DNA of 64,000 nucleotides from Mycobacterium sp. D16Q13 (GTDB taxonomy: Bacteria > Actinomycetota > Actinomycetes > Mycobacteriales > Mycobacteriaceae), in assembly GCF_002013375.1 (NCBI RefSeq), contig NZ_MAEW01000024.1, positions 21,164 through 85,163 of the forward strand. Reading direction: 5' to 3'. The notes under the pieces are model-generated. The model saw nothing but the letters and a program-made list of their open reading frames with translations, ran no database searches and had not been told where the DNA came from. A program made the position numbers and the translations under genes. Positions 36,701 to 43,872 of the stretch are shown here, piece by piece. The stretch's first letter is position 1. Each line of letters opens with the position of its first letter.

Positions 36701-37604
36701 GATCACGATCGATGGGGGTGAACTCCCGTTGGCCACCGCGCTGGCCAGTCATTACGACATATGCCGCGTCACCGACGATCTGCTGCGCTTCGTGGCCAAC
36801 CGACGAGGCGACAAACCCGCCGTCAAGTTGTTACGCGGCCCCGACACCGCGGCGCGTGAGCTGTGGCTGCAGGGCCGCAATGCCCTCGACGTGCTTCACG
36901 AATTTCCCATCCGCGCCGATATCGATGAGTGGCAGCAGGTGCTCATCAGACTCACCCCGCGCCAGTACTCAATCTCGTCAAGCCCCCTGGTCAGTCCCAA
37001 GTCCGTCGCGTTGACGGTTTCGATCGTCCGGTATCGCGGACCGGACGGCTCGGCCCGCGGTGGTGTGGGATCGACCTTCCTCGCCGACCGCGCGCAGACC
37101 CTTCCCGTCCCGATCTTCCTGCAGCGATCACCGCACTTTCGCCCGCCCGGCACCTCGGATACACCGATGATCATGATCGGCCCCGGCACCGGTATTGCCC
37201 CCTTCCGCGGGTTCCTCCAGGAACGTCGAGCGCTCGGCCACACCGGGCCCAATTGGCTGTTCTTTGGCGACCAGCACCGCACGCAGCATTTCTACTATCG
37301 CGAGGAGTTAGACGGCTTCCTGCGCGATGGCTCGTTGCGTCGACTCGATCTCGCATTCTCGCGCGACCAGCAGAAACGCATCTACGTCCAGCACCGCATG
37401 ATGGAGCAGGGGGCACAGATGTGGCGGTGGCTCGCCGAGGGCGCACACCTCTACGTGTGCGGTGATGCCAGCCGCATGGCCAAAGACGTCGACGGTGCGT
37501 TGCTCACGATCGCTCAGAAGCACGGACGGCTGTCGGGCGAGGAGGCCCTCGAGTTCCGTAAGGGCCTCGTCGCCGAGAAACGTTACGTCCGCGACGTCTA
37601 CTGA
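33738..37604 (+). CDS. nasN: Diflavin-containing assimilatory nitrate reductase (NasN-type fusion)
   Basis: A 1288-residue fusion. Residues 1-720 are a NapA/NarB-type molybdopterin nitrate reductase: 4Fe-4S cysteines C21, C24, C28 and C61, and the likely molybdenum ligand C154 in NSRLCMASAG. Residues about 750-890 are a flavodoxin domain (ILWTSQTGNAETA; ASSFGEGGPPDNG). Residues about 930-1288 are a CysJ-like FAD/NADPH reductase (RQYSISSSPLVS; GPGTGIAPFRGFLQER; LYVCGDASRMAKDVD). It should pass electrons from NADPH through FMN/FAD to nitrate in one polypeptide. A diflavin nitrate reductase of this build (NasN) has been described in M. smegmatis. The GTG start 33738 is uncertain; GTG 33756 is possible. 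Confidence 0.88.
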   Translation: MPHHDGVIELSAQSTARRAACSYCGVGCGVVVRADTSSAGLVTIATVEGDALHPSNHGRLCTKGATHAQLMAADGRMTTAYVRHGRGQEPVPAPLAATTAEAGRRLRHILDTHGPDAIALYVSGQMSLEAQYLANKLAKGYIRTTQIESNSRLCMASAGTGYTQSLGADGPPGSYSDIEQSDLFLVIGANMADCHPILFLRMADRLGSGARLIVVDPRRTATAERADLFLQISPGTDLALLNGLLHLLVENGDIDSEFIAQHTEGWAGMPEFLAGYAPPVVAAITGLAEDDIRTAARWIGEAREWMTLWTMGLNQSTHGTWNTNAICNMHLATGAICRPGSGPFSLTGQPNAMGGREMGYMGPGLPGQRSVKSATDRDFVERQWDLAPGSLRTDFGAGTVDMFAQMAAGNVKACWIICTNPVASVANRQNVIEGLQRAELVIAQDAFLATATNEYADVLLPAALWAESDGVSVNSERTATLTNRVADAPGDAQPDWRLICDVATAMGFGDAFDYSSSEEIFEEIRAFWNPRTGYDMRGVSYARLRRGPVQWPCPPGNAGDRHPIRYLNDGISQDLYVDENGTMPRLAFPTPSRRAVFHARAHRDPAELAGDGYPMILNTGRLQHHWHTLTKTGRIKSLDRLHPSPFVEIHPHDAATLGIVEGDVIEIVSRRGSAELPAIISDRTKRGSCFAPFHWNDAQGPGLAINAVTNDAVDPDSLQPEFKISAVALRPTGRTIVDTATDSHAQALGDIAILWTSQTGNAETAATSVHTLLATAGISATITAMDECDPADLGEVRTAVLIASSFGEGGPPDNGARFWSTLSGETKPLNHLRYAVLGFGDRAYADFCGHAKALDARLHELGATPVLGRVDGEAADRSLIASWTADLLEAIGEGTAASTEAVKRLRSDGMPTAAPEMFTRNAPILAALSHNEVLSAPGSGKEVRRIEFDLSGHDVDYSVGDALGIYPTNRDEDVQRWLAATGFDAEMPITIDGGELPLATALASHYDICRVTDDLLRFVANRRGDKPAVKLLRGPDTAARELWLQGRNALDVLHEFPIRADIDEWQQVLIRLTPRQYSISSSPLVSPKSVALTVSIVRYRGPDGSARGGVGSTFLADRAQTLPVPIFLQRSPHFRPPGTSDTPMIMIGPGTGIAPFRGFLQERRALGHTGPNWLFFGDQHRTQHFYYREELDGFLRDGSLRRLDLAFSRDQQKRIYVQHRMMEQGAQMWRWLAEGAHLYVCGDASRMAKDVDGALLTIAQKHGRLSGEEALEFRKGLVAEKRYVRDVY

Positions 37605-37616
37605 CGGTCCGCGCGC

Positions 37617-37622
37617 TATATT
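37617..37622 (+). promoter_or_regulatory. Candidate -10 box for the fluoride riboswitch transcript
   Basis: TATATT lies about 7 nt before the first bases of the predicted riboswitch fold (near 37629). No good -35 is visible, which is common in mycobacteria. Confidence 0.45.
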
Positions 37623-37626
37623 CGTC

Positions 37627-37690
37627 ACGCGCGATGGATCTCGCCGGGGGTTGTCCCGAACCGCCACTGACGGCTGATAGTTCCTGTGTT
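37627..37690 (+). ncRNA. Fluoride riboswitch (crcB motif)
   Basis: The leader contains GCGATGG (37631-37637), CTCGCC (37640-37645), GAACCGCC (37658-37665) and CGGCTGATAG followed by TTCCT (37671-37685), in the order and spacing of the crcB-motif fluoride aptamer: GATGG/CTCGCC hairpin, then the AACCGCC...GGCTGAT pairing. It ends right at the start of the first crcB gene, so fluoride binding probably frees the translation start. Not folded by program; the motif match and the downstream gene make it convincing. Confidence 0.85.
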
Positions 37691-37691
37691 G

Positions 37692-38174
37692 ATGAGTCGT
37701 AACACGATGGGGCCGAATGTGACAGGTGGACAACGCGAGGAATTCCCGCGCCCCCTACATCTGCGGCCATACGCACTGCTGTGGGTGTTTCTCGGCGGCA
37801 TGTGCGGAACCGGACTGCGCTACTGGTTCGAGCAGATGTGGCCGGCCTCCGGCGCATCGTGGCCCTGGGGAACATTCGCGGTCAATCTGACCGGAGCATT
37901 CGTGCTCGGCGCGCTCTTGGAAACCCTCACGCTGCTGGGCCCCGACGGCGGTTGGCGCCAGCGCGCCCGGTTGTTTCTTGGAACGGGTGTCTGCGGCGCC
38001 TTCACCACCTACAGCGCACTCGCGCTGGAGATCAGCACACTCGCCCGCAACGGGTTTTCGGGCATCGCGATCGTGTACGCGTTGGTCAGTGTTGCCGCGG
38101 GTTTGGCTGCCGCGATAGCCGGGATAGCCGCTGCCGCACAAGCCCTCGCACGCTACTCGGGGGGGTCGGCATGA
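37692..38174 (+). CDS. crcB: Fluoride channel subunit CrcB/Fluc, first of a pair
   Basis: About 160 residues with four transmembrane helices and the CrcB signatures GGMCGTGLRYW, GTFAVNLTGAFVLG and GTGVCGAFTTYSALALE. Fluc proteins form dual-topology dimers that export fluoride. Actinobacteria often have two different genes that make a heterodimer, as seems the case here. The ATG at 37692 directly follows the riboswitch and no separate Shine-Dalgarno is obvious. Confidence 0.93.
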   Translation: MSRNTMGPNVTGGQREEFPRPLHLRPYALLWVFLGGMCGTGLRYWFEQMWPASGASWPWGTFAVNLTGAFVLGALLETLTLLGPDGGWRQRARLFLGTGVCGAFTTYSALALEISTLARNGFSGIAIVYALVSVAAGLAAAIAGIAAAAQALARYSGGSA

Positions 38175-38542
38175 CGGTCATCGCCGTGATACTCGCCGGT
38201 GCCCTGGGCGCGGTGTTGCGATTCGTCGTCGATTCCGCCATCAAACATCGATGGAACCACCTGTTCCCCTGGGCGACGCTGCTCATCAATCTCACCGGGT
38301 CCGCCGTCATCGGTGTACTGGCGGGAGCGGTGATCTTCCACCACTCGCCGTCGGCACTACTGACCGTCCTGGGAACCGGGTTCTGCGGCGGCTATACGAC
38401 CTTCAGTACCGCCAGTGTCGAATCGGTGCGACTCATCGAGGGGCGTGAATGGTCCCTCGCCCTGTGCAACACGTTCGCCACGCTGCTGGGCGCCGTCGGC
38501 GCCTGCGCTGCGGGACTAGCGCTGGCGTGGTCGATGGCGTGA
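38171..38542 (+). CDS. crcB: Fluoride channel subunit CrcB/Fluc, second of a pair
   Basis: A 123-residue paralogue with GALGAVLRFVVDSA, WATLLINLTGSAVIG and GTGFCGGYTTFSTASVESV. ATG 38171 overlaps the first crcB stop as ATGA, so both subunits are made in balanced amounts from the fluoride-controlled transcript. Confidence 0.94.
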   Translation: MTVIAVILAGALGAVLRFVVDSAIKHRWNHLFPWATLLINLTGSAVIGVLAGAVIFHHSPSALLTVLGTGFCGGYTTFSTASVESVRLIEGREWSLALCNTFATLLGAVGACAAGLALAWSMA

Positions 38543-38552
38543 GGATGTCACT

Positions 38553-38996
38553 GTGACCGATGAGCCCGATGTGCATCTGGTGGTCGGATGGGACAGATAC
38601 CCACCGAGCACTGCCGCGCTGCATTTCGGGATCGATCTGGCCCGGCGCCTGGGCGCGTGCGTACACGTCGTGCACATCCTCGATATGGACGACGAACCAC
38701 TGGATCCCGATACGGATAGTTGGGAAGCTCAGGCGGGCGCCGCGGTTGCCGCCGCCGAGGCAGAGGCGCTGGAAGAGCTCTCCGGCCAGGAGGTGGCGTG
38801 GAAGTACCACCGCGCCCATGGCCCCGCAACCGCTGCGATTCTCGCCGTGGCGCAGCAGTACGCGGCGCTGATGATCATCCTGGGCAGCCCGCGGGGAGGA
38901 CCGGCGTCTGCATTGGACGCACTGCTCGGGCAATCGGTGTCACATCGCCTCATTGGTGCCAAGCGGGTTCCGCTCGTTCTGGTGCCCGCCCCCTGA
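38553..38996 (+). CDS. Universal stress protein (UspA family)
   Basis: A 147-residue single Usp domain: VVGWDRYPPSTAALHFGIDLA at the start and MIILGSPRGGPASALDALLGQSVSHRLIGAKRVPLVLVP at the end. The glycine-rich loop resembles the ATP-binding motif but does not fit G-x2-G-x9-G-S/T exactly, so nucleotide binding is uncertain. It begins 10 bp after the second crcB and is probably part of the fluoride-induced transcript. Confidence 0.85.
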   Translation: MTDEPDVHLVVGWDRYPPSTAALHFGIDLARRLGACVHVVHILDMDDEPLDPDTDSWEAQAGAAVAAAEAEALEELSGQEVAWKYHRAHGPATAAILAVAQQYAALMIILGSPRGGPASALDALLGQSVSHRLIGAKRVPLVLVPAP

Positions 38997-39025
38997 GGAC
39001 CATCGCGGAGCGAATTCTTCTCCTG

Positions 39026-39031
39026 TAACCT
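39026..39031 (+). promoter_or_regulatory. Leaderless promoter -10 (TAACCT)
   Basis: TAACCT is followed by 6 nt and then the GTG start at 39038, so transcription should begin at the start codon itself. No ribosome-binding site is present. The paralogue downstream has the same layout. Confidence 0.6.
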
Positions 39032-39037
39032 GACTCA

Positions 39038-40195
39038 GTGCCTAGCAAATCCCAAACCCGGTCGTCAGTGGACCGGGGGCCCGTCACGATCGACGGGGTG
39101 ACGGTGGTGCTACGGCCGCCACGGCTCGCGGACGGTCCGTCCTGGCGCACGACAGCGTTGGCCTTCTCCGAACGGCTCTCACCGGCGTTCACCCGTGATG
39201 ACATGGACTGGGAGAGTGCACATTCAGCGGTGATCTGGGTGGACACCTGGCGCTCGGCTCGTGCGGATGCGCGTGCCGGAGGAGTCTCATATCTGCTGGT
39301 AAGGATCGATGAGGGCAGCGAAACGATCGTCGGCCATTTTTCGATGACCGGAACAGATCCACGAACCGGCGGCGCCGAAATCTCCACCTGGGCCGTCGAC
39401 GTTCCTCCGGCCGTGAGCAGGTGGGCGCAGCTGACCACGGTGCTGTCCGCTTTCGAGGGAAACCCCGCCATCCCACACGCGCTGGCGCCGACCGCCGTAT
39501 CGAATATGCGCGCAAACAGGTTCTCGCAGTCCATGGGCTGGAACCAGCTACAGATCCGCCGAGCTCTGCGCCCCTACGACGGGCAGGTATCGGACCACCA
39601 CATGTGGATTCTCGCCAACACCGCCGAGTACCGAGATTGGGTCAAGCACCAACTCTCGGAAATTCCCATCACGAGAACACGTTTCACGCCTGCGGCGGCC
39701 CGCCGGCCGGATGTCGAGTATCTGGTGGCGTGGGCGCGATTCGCGGCGATCCGCACCCGTCAACTGATCGGCACCGCGCTGCGAACCACACTGCCCGAGC
39801 CTGCATTCGAAATACCCTCCGCCAGTGGGGAAGTGGTACAGATCGAGCCGGCCGGCCGTGGCCGATACCGGGTGACGGTGGCCGCGCGACCTGGCGGTTC
39901 CATCGACGTCCATTCCGACGTTGGTACGTCGACAACGGAATTAGTGCCACGATTCGAGTCGCGGATATCAGACGACGCCCGCGTTTCGGCGTTGTCCGCA
40001 CTCGCGAGCCACCTGACAGCTCGCCCTGACCGGTCGCGCCGGACGGTTATCGCGGTCAGTGCTGTCGACAGCACCCTTGCGGATCGGCTCGCTGCGCTTG
40101 GTTTCATCGACGAAGGTGACGCGCCACCGACCCTGGGCGACCACGGTGCCTCCCTGCGGATGTGGACTCTGCTGGCGAGTCCGTATCCAAAATAG
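39038..40195 (+). CDS. GNAT-like acyltransferase-fold protein with C-terminal extension, paralogue 1
   Basis: A 385-residue protein. Residues 15-190 resemble RimJ/RimL-type GNAT acetyltransferases (VTIDGVTVVLRPPRLADGPSWR..., FSMTGTDPRTGGAEISTWAVDVPP, LAPTAVSNMRANRFSQSMGWNQL). The C-terminal half has an oligomerisation or second-domain look (TELVPRFESRISDDARVSALSALASHL...). No substrate can be named. It is a clear tandem duplicate of the next gene, with the same N- and C-terminal phrases. Confidence 0.6.
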   Translation: MPSKSQTRSSVDRGPVTIDGVTVVLRPPRLADGPSWRTTALAFSERLSPAFTRDDMDWESAHSAVIWVDTWRSARADARAGGVSYLLVRIDEGSETIVGHFSMTGTDPRTGGAEISTWAVDVPPAVSRWAQLTTVLSAFEGNPAIPHALAPTAVSNMRANRFSQSMGWNQLQIRRALRPYDGQVSDHHMWILANTAEYRDWVKHQLSEIPITRTRFTPAAARRPDVEYLVAWARFAAIRTRQLIGTALRTTLPEPAFEIPSASGEVVQIEPAGRGRYRVTVAARPGGSIDVHSDVGTSTTELVPRFESRISDDARVSALSALASHLTARPDRSRRTVIAVSAVDSTLADRLAALGFIDEGDAPPTLGDHGASLRMWTLLASPYPK

Positions 40196-40265
40196 ACACG
40201 CTGTACACAGCAATCACCTTCTCGCAGTAGCCTATTAATCGCCATTCGTCTCCGCCCCGGTGCGC

Positions 40266-40271
40266 TACCCT
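40266..40271 (+). promoter_or_regulatory. Leaderless promoter -10 (TACCCT)
   Basis: TACCCT, 6 nt, then GTG 40278: the same geometry as in front of the paralogue at 39038. This decides the start at 40278 rather than the frame-open GTG at 40260. Confidence 0.6.
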
Positions 40272-40277
40272 GCCGAG

Positions 40278-41348
40278 GTGCGTGCAAGCGATGGGCCCAT
40301 CCCGCCATCCCTGGGGCCGGTCGAAATCGACGGTATGACGGTCATGCTGCGCGCGCCGCGGCTTTCCGATGGCGCGTCGTGGCGGGAAACCAGCCTGCGC
40401 TACGAGAAGCGGCTGGCACCGGCGTTCGGCCACACGGATATGACGTGGTCGGCCGCGCATTCGCCATACATGTGGATCCATACTTGGAAGCAGGCACTCT
40501 CCGACGCGGCACAGGGCTGGGTCTCTTGTCTGCTCGTACACCTCGATGGCGGCCGCGAACACGTGGTGGGCCATCTCGCCATGGCGGGACGGCACCCGCG
40601 AACGGGAGGCACCGAGGTATCGACCTGGACCGCCGGCGTCCCCCATACGGTCACCATGTGGGCGCAGGCATCGCTGATCATCGCCGGATTCGAGGCCAAT
40701 CCTCACGTTCCGCACGCGGTGGCACCGCTGGCGGTCCAGAATGTCCCGGTGCAGCGCCTGGCCCAGGCCGTGGGCTGGTCGAAGCTGCAGACATGCCGCC
40801 TGCTGCGCACGTACGACGGAAAGCCCACCGATCATCAGATCTGGTTTCAGAGCAATACCCCAGAGAACGTGGCCGCGCTACAGCACACGCGAGACACGCT
40901 CCCGGACAACGCAACTAGCAGGACACCCGAATGCCGAACCCGGGGTTCCTGGCGCGACCTCACGGCACGCGGCCACTACGAACTGCGCAACTGGGGTCGG
41001 CGCGCCATATTCGCAACGAATAGCCTTGTTGCGGTAGATCTTTCGGGTAAGACTGTGGGATACGTCGAGATTTCCGTCGATCCGGGCAGCTCCACCACCG
41101 AGCTCATCAGCAGACCGCATCCTGGTGCTGCCGAGGACATGCTCACCCCGACTGTCGCAGATATGGCCGGGCGCTTGACGCACACCCCGTCCTCGACCAG
41201 GCGGATCGTGGTTGCGGCGCGCGCCGATGACCAGCCCCTGATCGCCGCCCTCGCCGCGCACGGTTTCCAGAACGAGGGGCCCACTCTCCCCACCCTTGGC
41301 GAGGCTGCCGTCACCCGCCATCTGTGGGCCTACGTCAGCGAAGGCTAA
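40278..41348 (+). CDS. GNAT-like acyltransferase-fold protein, paralogue 2
   Basis: A 356-residue tandem duplicate of the preceding gene: LGPVEIDGMTVMLRAPRLSDGASWR, MAGRHPRTGGTEVSTWTAGVPH, VAPLAVQNVPVQRLAQAVGWSKLQ, and the C-terminal TTELISRPHPGAAEDMLTPTVADMAGRL. Function unknown. Its stop overlaps by 3 nt the stop of the convergent gene at 41345. Confidence 0.6.
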   Translation: MRASDGPIPPSLGPVEIDGMTVMLRAPRLSDGASWRETSLRYEKRLAPAFGHTDMTWSAAHSPYMWIHTWKQALSDAAQGWVSCLLVHLDGGREHVVGHLAMAGRHPRTGGTEVSTWTAGVPHTVTMWAQASLIIAGFEANPHVPHAVAPLAVQNVPVQRLAQAVGWSKLQTCRLLRTYDGKPTDHQIWFQSNTPENVAALQHTRDTLPDNATSRTPECRTRGSWRDLTARGHYELRNWGRRAIFATNSLVAVDLSGKTVGYVEISVDPGSSTTELISRPHPGAAEDMLTPTVADMAGRLTHTPSSTRRIVVAARADDQPLIAALAAHGFQNEGPTLPTLGEAAVTRHLWAYVSEG

Positions 41349-41743
41349 TCGCTGCGGCCGCGCGTATACGCCTCGGTCAGCAGCGGACGCACCACGTCAC
41401 CGAAGGTGTCTTCACCCGGGTTGACCACGCATACCCATTTGGCGCCGCCATATTCGGGGTGGGGAAGAACTCGGTCGAACGCGGTGTAGTCGGCATCGGG
41501 CGATTCGTCACCGCGGCCCGCGACGACCTTAGCGAAGGTGTCACCACTGATCCCGATGTTGAGCCGGTACACCGATGGCCGGCCCAGATCGGAGTACGTG
41601 TCGAACGCCTCGTTCGACATCAGGGTGATGACGGGTATCTGGCGTTCGGATCCACGGAAGAAGAACCAGTTGCCCTGCACAACCTCGTGCTGAAGGTCTG
41701 GGAAGGTCGTGACGATGTATTCGATGATGGCGCCCTCATCCAT
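41345..41743 (-). CDS. DUF6194-like hypothetical protein
   Basis: A 132-residue soluble protein (MDEGAIIEYIVTTFPDLQHEVVQGNWFFF ... RPSVYRLNIGISGDTFAKVV ... YTAFDRVLPHPEYGGAKWVCVVNPGE), resembling DUF6194 or MmcQ/YjbR-like proteins of actinobacteria. No catalytic motif is visible. A TAGGTT box 7 nt before the ATG suggests a leaderless transcript. Confidence 0.6.
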   Translation of the reverse strand: MDEGAIIEYIVTTFPDLQHEVVQGNWFFFRGSERQIPVITLMSNEAFDTYSDLGRPSVYRLNIGISGDTFAKVVAGRGDESPDADYTAFDRVLPHPEYGGAKWVCVVNPGEDTFGDVVRPLLTEAYTRGRSD

Positions 41744-41774
41744 AACACCGAACCTACCGGCCTAGGCTGCTGAC

Positions 41775-43040
41775 ATGTTGCGCGCGGGAATCGTCGTCAC
41801 GGGTACGGAGGTCCTCACCGGGCGGGTGGCCGATGCGAATGGCCCGTGGCTTTCGGAACAGCTCCGCGCGGTCGGCGTCGATGTCGCACACATCTGCGTG
41901 TGCGGAGACCGCAAAGAGGATCTGACGGCACAACTGCAGTTTCTCGCCGATCAGCGTGTGGACCTCATCGTCACATCTGGCGGCCTGGGGCCCACGGCTG
42001 ACGATATGACGCTACCCACCGTCGCTGAATTCGCTGGTACCACACTTGTTTTCGATGCCACCCTGGAAGAAGCCATTATGGATCGGCTGCGACCGATGGC
42101 AAACCGGTGGGAGAACGTGGACTGGGAGGCGCTGCGCGTCGGCATCGCCAAACAGGCGCTCGTGCCGGCACAGGGACAGGTACTTGACCCGGTGGGCACC
42201 GCGCCGGGAGCGATCATGAGCACGGGTGACGTGCTCATCGTGGTGTTGCCCGGCCCTCCGCATGAGCTGCAGCGAATGTGGCCGTCGGCAGTCGGGGCCG
42301 GGCACTTCCGGGCTCTCCTCGGTGACGATGTCACGGCCATTGAGCAGACCACGCTGCGTCTGTACGGAATCACCGAGCCCGATATCGCCGAGACACTGCG
42401 CCTCGCCGAAAGCGCCGTGGGAGACCTTGCCGCACTGGAGATCACCACCTGCTTGCGACGCAGCGAGGTCGAGGTGGTCACCCGATTCGAGGCCGCCGCC
42501 CAGCATCTGTGGACCCGTCTCTACGGGTTCATCCAGGACCGGCATGGCGCCGCACTGTTCTCCTCAGACGGCTCGACCGTCGACCAGCTGGTGGCCGGGC
42601 TGCTGCGCGGAAGGCGCCTGGCCGTGGCAGAGTCTTGCACGGCGGGGCTGTTGGGGGCACGGATCGCCGATGTGCCGGGCTCCTCGGAATACTTCCTGGG
42701 TGGAGTCATCAGCTATGCGAACGATGTCAAAATCGGCCAGCTGCACGTGGACCCGCAGTTACTCGCCGACCATGGCGCGGTGTCTCCGCAGGTCGCCGAG
42801 GCCATGGCGGACGGCGCGCTGAAGGCGCTGGGTGCCGATATCGCGATGTCCACGACGGGCGTTGCCGGCCCCGGCGGCGGAACGCCGGAGAAGCCGGTGG
42901 GCACGGTGTGCTTCTGCGTGAAGACCGCAGCGGGGGAGAGGGCCGACCTCCGGGTCGTTATCCCGGGAAACCGCAACCAGATTCGTGAGCGTTCCACCAC
43001 AGTCGCCCTGCATCTGTTGCGCCGATTGCTCCAGCGATAG
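41775..43040 (+). CDS. cinA: CinA family protein (nicotinamide-nucleotide amidase type)
   Basis: A 421-residue two-domain protein: N-terminal MoaB/MogA-like domain (VVTGTEVLTGRVADANGPWLSEQL; TSGGLGPTADDMT) and C-terminal PncC-like amidase (VAESCTAGLLGARIADVPGSSEYFLGGVISYAN; STTGVAGPGGGTPEKPVGTV). In other bacteria CinA deamidates NMN and hydrolyses ADP-ribose; in M. smegmatis a CinA homologue has been linked to isoniazid tolerance. TAGGCT followed by 6 nt precedes the ATG, suggesting leaderless transcription. Confidence 0.92.
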   Translation: MLRAGIVVTGTEVLTGRVADANGPWLSEQLRAVGVDVAHICVCGDRKEDLTAQLQFLADQRVDLIVTSGGLGPTADDMTLPTVAEFAGTTLVFDATLEEAIMDRLRPMANRWENVDWEALRVGIAKQALVPAQGQVLDPVGTAPGAIMSTGDVLIVVLPGPPHELQRMWPSAVGAGHFRALLGDDVTAIEQTTLRLYGITEPDIAETLRLAESAVGDLAALEITTCLRRSEVEVVTRFEAAAQHLWTRLYGFIQDRHGAALFSSDGSTVDQLVAGLLRGRRLAVAESCTAGLLGARIADVPGSSEYFLGGVISYANDVKIGQLHVDPQLLADHGAVSPQVAEAMADGALKALGADIAMSTTGVAGPGGGTPEKPVGTVCFCVKTAAGERADLRVVIPGNRNQIRERSTTVALHLLRRLLQR

Positions 43041-43042
43041 CC

Positions 43043-43843
43043 CTACTCGGCAAAGGGGGCGGCCTTGACCAGCAGCGGGAACGCCGCATAGCGGGTCAGC
43101 CACGCGGCGCGGCCATTCGGTACCGCGGTGCCCTCGGCCGCCCAGGCCTTGAGCATGTGCCGCTTGAATTCCAGCCGAGGATGCCGCCGCAGCAACTCAT
43201 CCACCCAACCGGCATCGAGGTCGGACAGCCGCAGACCGAAGACATCGGTTCCCGCGCCAGCCGACACAAATCCACCGGGGTCGGTGAGGTTTTCACTGGC
43301 CCCCAGGGTGATATGCGCAGCGATCGCAGCACCCACCGCCTGCGCGCGGTCCTCGGAGGCGCCTTGATCCCTGAGGAATTGTGCGGCACGCTCCCCGCCA
43401 ACGACGGCGAAGCACCGCCCTGGTGTCGGATGCTCAAGTTGCAGATCGTGCAACAGGCTCGCGATATAGACGAGCTCGTCATCGACCCGCACGCCGTCAA
43501 ACGCGGCCAGCGCCTTTCCGAAAAAGTAGGTGCGGTAAGAGTGTTCGAGGACGTGGGGTGTTACCGAGTCCCGTGCCTCCTGCTCGGCGGCGCGTGCGAG
43601 CGCGGAATCGGGGACCGCGATCGATCCGAACTCCACGCGTCCCTGTCCGCGCCGGCCCATTCTCGTCTTGACGGTGTCGCTGACCATGGCGGGCAACGCG
43701 CGAAACAAGCGTCCCAACAGTGCCCGTCGCTGGGCCGCCGAGACCTCGCCGCCGGTCCGCGTCGCCCACTGCCAGTCCAATTCGATCGTCATCGCCTCAG
43801 TCAAGGCCGGTACGCCCGAAACAACCAGTGGCATGAAAGCCAT
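43043..43843 (-). CDS. HD-domain protein (putative metal-dependent phosphohydrolase)
   Basis: A 266-residue protein with HD-domain hallmarks: LEHSYRTYFFGKALAAF, then SLLHDLQLEH (the HD pair) and a later AAIAAHITLG histidine. HD proteins hydrolyse phosphoesters or act as lyases; this group is often near cyanamide hydratase-like genes but the substrate is open. The start is ambiguous: ATG 43843 is the longest, ATG 43792 (MTIELDWQW) is also plausible. Divergent from the GlxA-type regulator by 29 bp and convergent with cinA. Confidence 0.7.
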   Translation of the reverse strand: MAFMPLVVSGVPALTEAMTIELDWQWATRTGGEVSAAQRRALLGRLFRALPAMVSDTVKTRMGRRGQGRVEFGSIAVPDSALARAAEQEARDSVTPHVLEHSYRTYFFGKALAAFDGVRVDDELVYIASLLHDLQLEHPTPGRCFAVVGGERAAQFLRDQGASEDRAQAVGAAIAAHITLGASENLTDPGGFVSAGAGTDVFGLRLSDLDAGWVDELLRRHPRLEFKRHMLKAWAAEGTAVPNGRAAWLTRYAAFPLLVKAAPFAE

Positions 43844-43872
43844 AGATGCTCGGATTTATGCCATAGTGAGCC

